Assembly: GCF_000949135.2 (NCBI RefSeq)
Contig: NZ_JTAN02000018.1
Coordinates: 248,001 to 312,000, forward strand
Direction of reading: 5' to 3'
Origin: Burkholderia sp. USMB20
GTDB lineage: Bacteria; Pseudomonadota; Gammaproteobacteria; Burkholderiales; Burkholderiaceae
DNA: 64,000 nt
Position 1 is the stretch's first letter. Each line of letters starts with the position of its first letter. The position numbers were made by a program, and so were the translations under genes. A model generated the notes under the pieces. It did not search any database, had not been told where the DNA came from, and saw only the letters and a list, made by a program, of their open reading frames with translations. Below, piece by piece: positions 38,237-46,368 of this stretch.

Positions 38237-40996
38237 TCACGGCTTGTGATCCGCGCGAGCGGCGCCCAGCGCTTCGAGCAACGGTCGGAGCGCATCGAGT
38301 TCCGCGCCGAAGCCGGCCCAATCCCCCGCCTTCAGCCGCTCGATCGCACGATCGTAATGGGCCAGCGCGTCGCGGGCGCGCGTATCCGCCGCGCCGCCGG
38401 CCGGCGCCGCCACCGGCCCCGGCCTCGTCTCCTTGAAGAGCGCCGCGAGCGCCTCGCCCAGGTTTTCCTCCATCACGACGCGATCGCCATAGGCCGCGAT
38501 CACCCGTTTCAGCTCGGGCAACTGGCCGGACGACGCGCGCAGATAGAGCGGCGACACGTAGAGAATCGAGTGCTCGATCGGAACGACCACGAGATGTCCG
38601 CGGATCACGCGCGAGCCCATCTGGTTCCACAGCGAGATCTGCTGCGAGATTTCCGTGCTCTGCTGGATGCGCGCCTCGATCTGGTACGGCCCGTAGATCA
38701 GCTTTTCCTTGGGGAACGCGTAGACGATCAGCTTGCCGTACCCGGGCGGATCGCAACGCGCGGCCAGCCACGCGATCATGTTCTCGCGCTGGCTCGGCAC
38801 CATCGGCAGCATGAGCACGAAGCCGGCCTGCGCATCGCCGGGCAGCCGCATGATCGTGTAGTACGGCGCCATCTGCCGGTTCGCGGCGTCGCCCCCGTCG
38901 ATGTCGCCGAGCGCACGAGGAAACTGCCAGAGGTCCTCGCGGTTATAGAACACTTCCGGTGCATCCATGTGATAAACGCGGTAGAGGTTCGCCTGGATCA
39001 GGAACAGATCCTCGGGGTAGCGGATGTGCCGTTGAAGATCCTGCGGCATCGCGTCGAGCGGCTTGAACATGCCGGGGAAGATGCGCGCGTAAGTCCGCAC
39101 CAGCGGATCGGAAGGATCGCTGATGTAGAAGTCGACCGTGCCGTTGTACGCGTCGACCACCACCTTGACCGCGTTGCGAATGTAGTTGGCGCCATCGCCG
39201 GTGCCGGGCGGCGCATACGGAAACCACTGGCTGGTCGTATAGGCGTCCTGCATCCAGAACAGGCGTCCGTTGCTTGCCACGACATAGGGGTCGTGGTCGA
39301 GCGCGAGAAACGGTGCAATCGTGCGGATCCGGTCCCGGATGTTGCGGTGAAAGAGGATCCTGCTCTCGTTCGTGATGTAGTGCGTCAGCAGGATGTTGGG
39401 ATCGCCGAACTGCCATGCGAACAGGCTGCGCCGCACCGCGCCGCCGATCGCGACACCATCGCGCCCGCTGTACGACGTGTAGACGTTGCTGTCCCCCTTC
39501 GGGTAGTCGAATTCGGGCACGCTGCCCTTCACGATCACATAGCCCTGCCCGCCTTCGCCGAAGTAGATGCGCGGTTCGTCGATCGCCGGCCCGCCATCGG
39601 CGACGGGCGGAATGTCGTGCAGATAGAGCGACGGCAAGCCTTCCGTGGATTTCTCCGTGACCGGCGACATCACGATGCCGTTGCCGTGGGTGAACAGCAG
39701 ATGCAGGTTCACCCAGGTTCGGGCGTTCTCCGGCAGCATCGACTGCTCCAGTTCGCGCGCCGACAGCATGACCTGCCGGTAGCCGGAGTCGAGACGGTAG
39801 CGATCGATATCCACGGAAAAGAACTTGTAGTAAGTCCTGATCTCCTGCAACTGCGCATAGGTATCCATCAGCGGCTGCACATCCCACAGGCGGATATTGT
39901 CGACGGTCGCGCGATTGGCCTGCAGCGACGCGATGTTCAGGCCCTGCTCGGCCGCGAACGGCTTGACCTCGATCCGCGCGAGACCGTAAGCCTGCCTCGT
40001 CAACGCGATGTTGTGCTGGATATAGGGCGTCTCGAGCTGCAGCTCACTCGGTTTGACGTAGAAGCGCTGGAACAGCGCGGGATAGACGATGCCGAGCGCG
40101 AACGAAGTGCCGAACACGAGCAGCATCGCGGCGGCCGGCAACCGATAGCCGGGCCGGCGCAGGTTGACCAGCATCGCAACGGCCGACGCAACGGCGAGGC
40201 CGACGAGCAGCCACAGCACCGGCAGCATCACGTGGACATCCGTATAACCGGCGCCGACCACGACCCCGTTGTTGTCGTAGAGCAGCAGAAAGCGTTCGAG
40301 CCACCAGGACCAGGCTTTCAGCAGGAAGAACAGTGCCAGTAGCGCCGACCCGTGAACCGCGGCGGCCGACGAAAGCCCCTTCGGCGGGCGGAGCATGATG
40401 TCGCCGCGCAGCCAGTAGACGCCACCCGCGACGATCGCGCAGCAGACGACCAGTTGCAGCAGCAGGTTCTTCAGCACGATCCAGACGGGCAGCGCGAACA
40501 GATAGAAACCGATGTCCTTGCCGAAGATCGGATCGTGCGCGCCGAACGGCACCCGCTGCAGGAAACGAAGCGCGACATCCCAGCTCGACATCGCACCGGC
40601 GGCGATCGCAAGCCCGAGAATGACGGCACCCGCGGCAATGACCGCGCGCCAGGGAATGCGCGACGCGACCTCCCCCGCCAGCGCGCGCAGGACATCCTCC
40701 GCACGCGTCGACGAAGCGTCCGCTACCTGCCAGACATCGACGGGCCTGGCATGACGATGCGCGAGCCACCCCGACGCGCCGATCGCGGCCGCCGACACGG
40801 CGAACACCGCGGCGAACAGCAGCACTCTCGCGGACAGGATCGTCCAGAAGACGCCGGCATAGCCGATCGACGCGAACCAGAGCCAGTCGACCAGGAGACC
40901 GGTGACGCGCCCGACGACGATCAGGCAGGCGACGACGATCGCAGCCGCGATCCCGTAGCGTCTCAGGCGTGGGACGGACGTTGCTTGCGAGCGCAT
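38237..40996 (-). CDS. UPF0182 family large membrane protein
   Basis: A 919-residue protein of the UPF0182 family (COG1615). The N-terminal third has about seven membrane segments (for example IVVACLIVVGRVTGLLVDWL near residue 16). The rest is a large extracytoplasmic domain with family motifs such as ATVDNIRLWDVQPLMDTYAQ, YVSPLYLRASSGQLPELKRV and GGAVRRSLFAWQFGDPNIL. ATG 40996 follows AAGGAG. Function is unknown; the family is common in actinobacteria and scattered in proteobacteria, where it may have moved horizontally. It is monocistronic and has ordinary local codon bias. A long open frame on the opposite strand is an artefact. Confidence 0.92.
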   Translation of the reverse strand: MRSQATSVPRLRRYGIAAAIVVACLIVVGRVTGLLVDWLWFASIGYAGVFWTILSARVLLFAAVFAVSAAAIGASGWLAHRHARPVDVWQVADASSTRAEDVLRALAGEVASRIPWRAVIAAGAVILGLAIAAGAMSSWDVALRFLQRVPFGAHDPIFGKDIGFYLFALPVWIVLKNLLLQLVVCCAIVAGGVYWLRGDIMLRPPKGLSSAAAVHGSALLALFFLLKAWSWWLERFLLLYDNNGVVVGAGYTDVHVMLPVLWLLVGLAVASAVAMLVNLRRPGYRLPAAAMLLVFGTSFALGIVYPALFQRFYVKPSELQLETPYIQHNIALTRQAYGLARIEVKPFAAEQGLNIASLQANRATVDNIRLWDVQPLMDTYAQLQEIRTYYKFFSVDIDRYRLDSGYRQVMLSARELEQSMLPENARTWVNLHLLFTHGNGIVMSPVTEKSTEGLPSLYLHDIPPVADGGPAIDEPRIYFGEGGQGYVIVKGSVPEFDYPKGDSNVYTSYSGRDGVAIGGAVRRSLFAWQFGDPNILLTHYITNESRILFHRNIRDRIRTIAPFLALDHDPYVVASNGRLFWMQDAYTTSQWFPYAPPGTGDGANYIRNAVKVVVDAYNGTVDFYISDPSDPLVRTYARIFPGMFKPLDAMPQDLQRHIRYPEDLFLIQANLYRVYHMDAPEVFYNREDLWQFPRALGDIDGGDAANRQMAPYYTIMRLPGDAQAGFVLMLPMVPSQRENMIAWLAARCDPPGYGKLIVYAFPKEKLIYGPYQIEARIQQSTEISQQISLWNQMGSRVIRGHLVVVPIEHSILYVSPLYLRASSGQLPELKRVIAAYGDRVVMEENLGEALAALFKETRPGPVAAPAGGAADTRARDALAHYDRAIERLKAGDWAGFGAELDALRPLLEALGAARADHKP

Positions 40997-41362
40997 CGAG
41001 GCTCCTTTGCCGGGCCGTCATGGGTGGCCGGCCGCGGCCGGACCTGGCGTGCCGCCGATCAGGCAGTGAGCATCGCGGCCGGTCGCATGTCTGAATGCTA
41101 CGCCCGTTGCCGACGCGTCGCCATCCGACGGCATGCGCGACATCACCGGGAACGAGCGAACGCAGTGCAGTGCGCTACGGCAGATTCGATCCCCCCTCGA
41201 CCAGCACCCGTCGACGGCCGCTGCCGGGCGCAATCAGTGACGACCGTAGTGAACCGAACACCGACCGTCTTCCCCGCGCTTCCCGGACATCCCCGATGAA
41301 CCACAAAAAAAGCCACCCTCGCGGGTGGCTTCCGTGCGTGCAATCAGTCGTCGATCACCGCC
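40997..41362. other. intergenic region with a terminator
   Basis: Between the UPF0182 start and the end of the MHS carrier. It holds the minus-strand terminator at 41305-41331. No gene is supported. Confidence 0.45.
41305..41331 (-). terminator. intrinsic terminator of the MHS carrier gene
   Basis: On the minus strand AGCCACCC - GCGA - GGGTGGCT is followed directly by a run of seven T. Stem coordinates are 41311-41318 and 41323-41330. It starts about 30 bp beyond the carrier stop. Confidence 0.9.
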
Positions 41363-42742
41363 TCACACGTGCGTGCGCCGACTCGCCTCCGCATCGACCT
41401 CGCGCAGCGACTTGCCGCGCGTTTCCTTCGCAAGCCCGACGCACACGATCGAGATCAGCGCGGCCGCGACGAGATACAACGCGATCGGCGTCGACGAGTG
41501 ATAGCGCTCGAGCAGCGACAGCCCGATCAGCGGCGCAAGCGAGCCGGCCATCAGCGGCGCGACCTGGTAGCACAGCGACAGCGCGGTATAGCGCACGTTG
41601 GTCGGGAACATCTCGGTCATCAGCGCCGAATACGGCGAGTACGTCATCGATTCGATGAACAGGCCGAGCACGATCGCGGCCATGATGATCCAGTCGTTGC
41701 CGGTATCCATCATCGGGAACGCGACGAAGCCCCAGCCGGCGGTCAGCACGGCGCCCGTCAGGTACACGGGCTTGCGCCCGACGAGATCCGACATCAGCCC
41801 CATCAGCGGGATGAAGAAGAAGTGAATCGCGTTGGCGGCGAACATCAGCTTCAGGATCCGCGTGGTGTCGAAGCCGACGACCAGCTTCAGGTAAGTCAGC
41901 GAGAACGTGACGACCATGTAGTACAGGATGTTCTCGGCGAACCGCGCGCCGATGCCGATCAGCACCTGCCGCCAGTGATACTTGAGCACGTGGCCCACGC
42001 CGAGCTGCTTTTCCTGCTTCTGCGCGCGGCGCGCCTGCGCTTCCTTGAAGATCGGCGCATCGTCGACCTTGCGGCGAATCCAGAAACCGATCAGCACGAC
42101 CACCGCCGAGAACCAGAACGCCGCGCGCCAGCCCCACGCCAGGAAGTCGGCCTCGGACAGCGAGCTCGACAGCACCAGCAGGATGATCGTCGCGACGAGG
42201 TTACCGGCCGGCACGCCGGCCTGCGGCCAGCTGGCCCAGAAGCCGCGGCGGTTGTCCGGGCTGTGTTCGCTGACCAGCAGGATCGCGCCGCCCCACTCGC
42301 CGCCGAACGCGAAGCCCTGGATCAGGCGCAGCGACACCAGCAGCACCGGCGCCCAGTAGCCGATCGCATCGAAGGTCGGCAGGCACCCCATCAGGAAGGT
42401 CGTGACGCCGACCACGATCAGGCTCACCTGCAGCAGATACTTGCGGCCGAACTTGTCGCCGTAGTAACCGAACACCAGCCCGCCGATCGGGCGCGCGGCG
42501 AATCCCACCGCATACAGCGCGAACGCGGCGAGCAGGCCGTCGATCGGGTTGCCGGTCTTCTTGAAGAAGTGCGTGCCGAACACCAGCGCCGACGCCGTTC
42601 CATACAGGAAGAACTCGTACCACTCCGCCACCGAGCCGACCATCGACGCCGCGACGACCCGCTTCAATTCCCGCTTCGACGCCGTGTCCGGCACGGCTGC
42701 TGCACTACCGGGCGAGACTGCCTCGCCGACTTGACTTGTCAT
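41363..42742 (-). CDS. MHS family MFS transporter, divergent from a DapA-family enzyme
   Basis: A 459-residue carrier. MHS motifs are [51 protein letters not shown] and [14 protein letters not shown]. It ends in a clear intrinsic terminator. Its promoter carries the dyad ATTTTATA-N3-TATCCAAT (42812-42830), and the same dyad in perfect form precedes the DapA-family gene transcribed the other way, so the two are probably co-regulated. By that link it may import the substrate of that enzyme's pathway, for example a hydroxyproline-type amino acid. Inference only. Confidence 0.9.
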   Translation of the reverse strand: MTSQVGEAVSPGSAAAVPDTASKRELKRVVAASMVGSVAEWYEFFLYGTASALVFGTHFFKKTGNPIDGLLAAFALYAVGFAARPIGGLVFGYYGDKFGRKYLLQVSLIVVGVTTFLMGCLPTFDAIGYWAPVLLVSLRLIQGFAFGGEWGGAILLVSEHSPDNRRGFWASWPQAGVPAGNLVATIILLVLSSSLSEADFLAWGWRAAFWFSAVVVLIGFWIRRKVDDAPIFKEAQARRAQKQEKQLGVGHVLKYHWRQVLIGIGARFAENILYYMVVTFSLTYLKLVVGFDTTRILKLMFAANAIHFFFIPLMGLMSDLVGRKPVYLTGAVLTAGWGFVAFPMMDTGNDWIIMAAIVLGLFIESMTYSPYSALMTEMFPTNVRYTALSLCYQVAPLMAGSLAPLIGLSLLERYHSSTPIALYLVAAALISIVCVGLAKETRGKSLREVDAEASRRTHV

Positions 42743-42811
42743 CTCCGTATCTCCTCTCGTTGTCTTCCATTTCCCTTGGCGGGCCGGGTTCGCGCGTAAG
42801 CACGTCGAAAG

Positions 42812-42830
42812 ATTTTATACAATATCCAAT
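42812..42830 (-). promoter_or_regulatory. operator dyad, carrier side
   Basis: ATTTTATA-CAA-TATCCAAT. Its first 14 bp (42812-42825) are the exact reverse complement of 43122-43135 on the enzyme side. It lies about 70 bp before the carrier start. Confidence 0.7.
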
Positions 42831-43116
42831 ACACAATCCACGCAATCTCAAAAAGGTTTCGGCAGAAATGCGACATGCGGGGCGGCATCCGGCCGTCAGG
42901 TTCCGAGCCTGCGAGCGCGATGTTTCTGATCAGAGGAAAGTACGGCGGGGGCCCGTCTATGGGGTGCCAATCACGGCCCGCGGGCCGACGGGCGGGGCGT
43001 GGCGTGAATTTTCCGGCGTCGATGGGATCGTCCGTCGCCCCAGCCCAAAGCCGCTGCGGCGCGGTTCGCCACCCTCCCCGCGGCTCCGGCACGACGACCT
43101 TCGTCACGCCCTTTTT

Positions 43117-43135
43117 ATTTTATATTGTATAAAAT
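43117..43135 (+). promoter_or_regulatory. operator dyad, DapA-family side
   Basis: ATTTTATA (43117-43124), TTG, TATAAAAT (43128-43135): perfect 8-bp arms. The form fits an FCD-type GntR operator. It lies about 200 bp before the enzyme start. Confidence 0.75.
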
Positions 43136-43331
43136 ATTCGAACTGGCTAGAATGACTTCCGTCGATGGCTGACTCTCGGGCGAAACCGGAGGCAACGTTT
43201 CGGCACCGAGGCAAACAAGAGGCGGCCAGCCGCCGTCCGGATCGCATGCAGCACCGACGAGACGGCGAGCGCGCGTACAGCCCACGTTGCCAGCAATGGC
43301 AGTTGACCCTATCTGAATGTGAGGAAACGAG

Positions 43332-44273
43332 ATGAGCGACAACATTTTTACCGGCACCATTCCGGCCCTGATGACGCCGTGCACCGCTGACCGTCAGCCG
43401 GATTTCGACGCGCTGGTGAAGAAGGGCAAGGAACTGATTGCACTCGGCATGCGCGCGGTGGTGTACTGCGGCTCGATGGGCGACTGGCCGCTGCTGACCG
43501 AAGCGCAGCGCCAGGAAGGCGTCGCGCGCCTGGTCGAAGCCGGCGTCCCGACGATCGTCGGCACCGGCGCGGTGAACTCGAAGGAAGCCGTGTCGCACGC
43601 CGCGCATGCCGCGAAGGTCGGCGCGGACGGCCTGATGGTGATCCCGCGCGTGCTGTCGCGCGGCGCGGCGCCGGCGGCCCAGAAGGCGCACTTCGCCGCG
43701 ATCCTGAACGCCGCGCCGAACCTGCCGGCCGTGATCTACAACAGCCCGTACTACGGCTTCGCGACCCGCGCCGACCTGTTCTTCGAACTGCGTCGCCAGC
43801 ACCCGAACCTGATCGGCTTCAAGGAATTCGGCGGCGCCGCCGACATGCGCTACGCAGCCGAGAACATCACGTCGCAGGACGACAGCGTGACGCTGATGGC
43901 CGGCGTCGACACGCAGGTCTTCCACGGCTTCGTGAACTGCGGCGCCGCAGGCGCGATCACCGGTATCGGCAACGCGCTGCCGCGCGAAGTGCTGCAACTG
44001 GTCGACCTGTGCAAGAAGGCCGCGCAAGGCGACGCCGTGGCGCGCGTGCGTGCGAAGGAACTGGAAGCGGCGCTGGCCGTGCTGTCGTCGTTCGACGAAG
44101 GCTGCGACCTGGTCCTGTTCTACAAGCACCTGATGGTGCTGAACGGCGACAAGGAATACACGCTGCACTTCAACGAAACCGACGCCCTGAGCGACGCGCA
44201 GCGCAACTACGCGGAAGCGCAGTACACGCTGTTCCGCAACTGGTATGCGAACTGGTCGAAGAGCATCGCGTAA
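43332..44273 (+). CDS. DapA/NAL-family lyase, probable 1-pyrroline-4-hydroxy-2-carboxylate deaminase
   Basis: A 313-residue TIM-barrel enzyme starting MSDNIFTGTIPALMTPC. The Schiff-base Lys164 is in IGFKEFGG and the catalytic Tyr136 in VIYNSPYYG. The usual substrate loop is replaced by CGSMGDWP (46-53), unlike true dihydrodipicolinate synthases (GTTGE). That loop and the overall sequence recall LhpC-type deaminases of the trans-4-hydroxyproline pathway, which turn 1-pyrroline-4-hydroxy-2-carboxylate into 2-oxoglutarate semialdehyde. GAGGAAACG precedes the ATG. It ends in a strong terminator and is divergent from an MHS carrier with a matching operator. Subfamily assignment is from memory of homologues, moderate confidence. 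Confidence 0.8.
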   Translation: MSDNIFTGTIPALMTPCTADRQPDFDALVKKGKELIALGMRAVVYCGSMGDWPLLTEAQRQEGVARLVEAGVPTIVGTGAVNSKEAVSHAAHAAKVGADGLMVIPRVLSRGAAPAAQKAHFAAILNAAPNLPAVIYNSPYYGFATRADLFFELRRQHPNLIGFKEFGGAADMRYAAENITSQDDSVTLMAGVDTQVFHGFVNCGAAGAITGIGNALPREVLQLVDLCKKAAQGDAVARVRAKELEAALAVLSSFDEGCDLVLFYKHLMVLNGDKEYTLHFNETDALSDAQRNYAEAQYTLFRNWYANWSKSIA

Positions 44274-44331
44274 GCGCGTTCGCACGAAACCGTTCGATAC
44301 GCAGCCATGAACCGGCTGCGTGACGAAAACG

Positions 44332-44361
44332 AAAAGCCACGGAACCCTCCGTGGCTTTTTT
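44332..44361 (+). terminator. intrinsic terminator after the DapA-family gene
   Basis: AGCCACGGA (44335-44343), loop ACCC, TCCGTGGCT (44348-44356), then a T-run to 44361. A short A-run before the stem could make it work for the convergent AAHS carrier gene as well. Confidence 0.92.
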
Positions 44362-44398
44362 CATTCGCGCTCTGCGCTGCAATCGCGCACCTGCCGGA

Positions 44399-45772
44399 TC
44401 AGTGCTGCTGCACGGCCGCCCCGCTCGCGCGCTCCTGTTCCGTGATCTCCGTGCGGCAATGGCCGATGATGTACAACGCACCGGCCGCGGCGAGCGCCGG
44501 CACCGCCAGCAGGCTGAACACGTCGCCGAAGTGCCAGCCGAGCCCCATCAGCAGCGCGCCGGCGAATGCGCCGGCCACGCCGCCGATTCGTCCGATGCCG
44601 AGCATCCATGCCACGCCCGTCGCGCGGCAGCGCGTCGGATACAGGCTCGCCGCATAGGCCGACATCGACGTCACCGCGCTCGTCACCACGGTACCGCACA
44701 GGAAAATCAGCGTGCCGAGCCACGCGGCATGCCCGATCGTGCGGCTCGCCACGAGCACCAGCAGCGCCGCCACGACATACGCGCAGACGATCGTCCGGTT
44801 CGGATTGAAGCGGTCCATCAGCCATCCGGCGCCGAGGTTGCCGAGCACGCCGCCGAGCGGGAACAGCGAGGTCATCAGCGCGCCGCCTTCGGCGCTGAAA
44901 CCGGCGTCGCGAAGCAGCGTCGGCATCCAGTTGGTCAGCAGGTAATAGATCAGCAGTCCCATGAAATAGGCCGCCCACAGCATCAGCGTGCGCGAACGGA
45001 ACTGCGCGGATACGACCTGCGCGAGCGCGGACGCCCCGCCCGTTTGCGCTCGCGCGCCGGCGGCCACGAACGTGCAGTCGTCGAAGCGCTCGCGCGGTGC
45101 GATCCGCGCGAGGATGCGCGCGATGCGCGCATGCGTGCCCGGTCGCGCCGCGAGATACTGCGCGGACTCGGGCAGCAGCATCACGAGCGCGACCGCCAGC
45201 GCGAGCGGCCCGATGCCGCCCGCGGTCAGCACGCTTTGCCAGCCGAACTGCGGAATCAGCCATGCGGACGTGACGCCTCCCACCGCAAGCCCGCACGAGA
45301 AACCGCAGAACATCGCGTTGACGGCCACACCGCGGATCCGGGCCGGCGCGTACTCCGACATCAGCGTGACGGCGTTCGGCATCGCCGCGCCCAGGCCGAG
45401 CCCGGTCAGGAAGCGGAATGCAGTCAACGCTTCGATCGACTGTGCATGCGCGGACACCATGCTCCATGCGCCGAAACACGCGACCGACAGCACGAGCACG
45501 GTCTTGCGGCCGAGCCGGTCCGCGCACGGGCCGGCGGCGAGTGCGCCGATGCCGAGCCCGGCCAGCGCCGCGCTCATCACCGGGCCGAGCGCGCTGCGCG
45601 CGATGCCCCAGTCGTGCGTGAGCGCGGGCGCGATGAAGCCGATCGCGGCCGTGTCGTAGCCGTCGGCGGCCACGACCAGGAAGCACAGGATCAGGATCAG
45701 CCACTGACAGGGGGAAAAGCGCTCGGCGTCGATGAACGACTGCACGTCGAGCGTACGCGGGGGGGTTTTCAT
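44399..45772 (-). CDS. AAHS-type MFS transporter (aromatic/organic acid:H+ symporter)
   Basis: A 457-residue carrier starting MKTPPRTLDVQSFIDAERFS, a typical AAHS opening. TM1 carries the family's Asp residues in VVAADGYDTAAIGFIAPAL, followed by the loop GPCADRLGRKTVLV; the second-half loop is GWLMDRFNPNRTI. PcaK and BenK are members, so an aromatic or cyclic carboxylate is the likely cargo. ATG 45772 follows AAGGAGA. It is the last gene of the minus-strand run SDR - FAD dehydrogenase - NIPSNAP - SDR remnant - carrier. The frame upstream of 45772 shows part of the decayed SDR gene. Confidence 0.88.
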   Translation of the reverse strand: MKTPPRTLDVQSFIDAERFSPCQWLILILCFLVVAADGYDTAAIGFIAPALTHDWGIARSALGPVMSAALAGLGIGALAAGPCADRLGRKTVLVLSVACFGAWSMVSAHAQSIEALTAFRFLTGLGLGAAMPNAVTLMSEYAPARIRGVAVNAMFCGFSCGLAVGGVTSAWLIPQFGWQSVLTAGGIGPLALAVALVMLLPESAQYLAARPGTHARIARILARIAPRERFDDCTFVAAGARAQTGGASALAQVVSAQFRSRTLMLWAAYFMGLLIYYLLTNWMPTLLRDAGFSAEGGALMTSLFPLGGVLGNLGAGWLMDRFNPNRTIVCAYVVAALLVLVASRTIGHAAWLGTLIFLCGTVVTSAVTSMSAYAASLYPTRCRATGVAWMLGIGRIGGVAGAFAGALLMGLGWHFGDVFSLLAVPALAAAGALYIIGHCRTEITEQERASGAAVQQH

Positions 45773-45840
45773 CGTATGTCTCCTTCGGTCCGGTCGCACG
45801 ACGGTGGCAATGCACCGCCCGCGCGCGGACCTGTTCATGG

Positions 45841-46008
45841 TCATGGTTTCGTCGTGAACCCGGCGCCCTTGCAGGCCGGCGAGCACGACGCGGCAGCCCG
45901 TGGCGACCAACCGCATCGCGCATGCCCGGCCGATGCCGTCCGCGCCGCCCGTGACGATCGCCACGCGAGCGGGGTGTCGTCCGTGTCGGGTCCGGGTTTC
46001 ATCGTCAT
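45841..46008 (-). pseudogene. decayed SDR gene (N-terminal fragment, frame broken)
   Basis: Between 45964 and about 45870 the minus strand encodes an SDR start: VAIVTGGADGIGRACAMRLV, then GCRVVLAG. The natural start is ATG 46008 (MTMKPGPDTDDTPLA), but it is out of frame with that segment. The ATG frame reaches a TGA at 45841-45843, ending GAGFTTKP, which resembles an SDR C-terminus. So the gene seems to have lost most of its middle and at least one base. About 200 codons are missing. It sits exactly between the NIPSNAP and carrier genes and was probably once an intact operon member. Confidence 0.65.
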
Positions 46009-46012
46009 CGGC

Positions 46013-46354
46013 TCAGCGCGTCAGGTACGCGAGACTCGCGAACTCGACGCGGCGGATGATGCGGCTCTCCTGCGCGACGATCAGGTGGCCGGACGCCTGC
46101 AGATACGCGGGCCAGTCCGGATCGGCATCGCGCGCGGTGCGCCGCGCGTCGTAGTCGGCGATGCTGTCGTAGCCCCACAGATGGACGACCTGGTTCAACG
46201 CGCCGATGTCGCTCATGTAGAAGCCGACGGGCGCGCCGAGATACTTGACCTGGATCGGCATCGCGAGCCGGTCGAAGATCTCGATGAACTCCGCCATGCC
46301 GCGCGGGCGGATCGTATAGATGCGATGGTCGATGAAGGATTTAGCGGTAGTCAT
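46013..46354 (-). CDS. NIPSNAP family protein
   Basis: A 113-residue ferredoxin-like-fold protein: FIDHRIYTIRPRGMAEFIEI at the start and NQVVHLWGYDSIADYDARRT in the middle, the family's two best-conserved parts. NIPSNAP proteins form alpha/beta dimers related to antibiotic-biosynthesis monooxygenases; their bacterial role is largely unknown. It lies 14 bp after the KstD-like flavoprotein gene and 5 bp before the SDR remnant, so it belongs to that catabolic operon. A second NIPSNAP gene occurs at 62880-63194. Confidence 0.85.
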   Translation of the reverse strand: MTTAKSFIDHRIYTIRPRGMAEFIEIFDRLAMPIQVKYLGAPVGFYMSDIGALNQVVHLWGYDSIADYDARRTARDADPDWPAYLQASGHLIVAQESRIIRRVEFASLAYLTR

Positions 46355-46368
46355 GGTCGGCTCCGGGT

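Larger units (their letters stand above)
42743..43331. other. 589-bp divergent control region with paired operators
   Basis: No gene is supported. The two ends are AT-rich and contain the dyads at 42812-42830 and 43117-43135; the 300 bp between them are GC-rich with no clear open frame. No regulator is encoded beside it. Confidence 0.55.

Noticed and set aside
38084-40342. 752-codon plus-strand open frame opposite UPF0182
   Set aside because: Antisense artefact of high GC; the UPF0182 product has family motifs throughout.
43332-44273. Dihydrodipicolinate synthase (dapA, lysine synthesis)
   Set aside because: The substrate loop is GSMGDW and not the GTTGE of DapA, and the neighbours are a carrier and operators, not biosynthetic genes.
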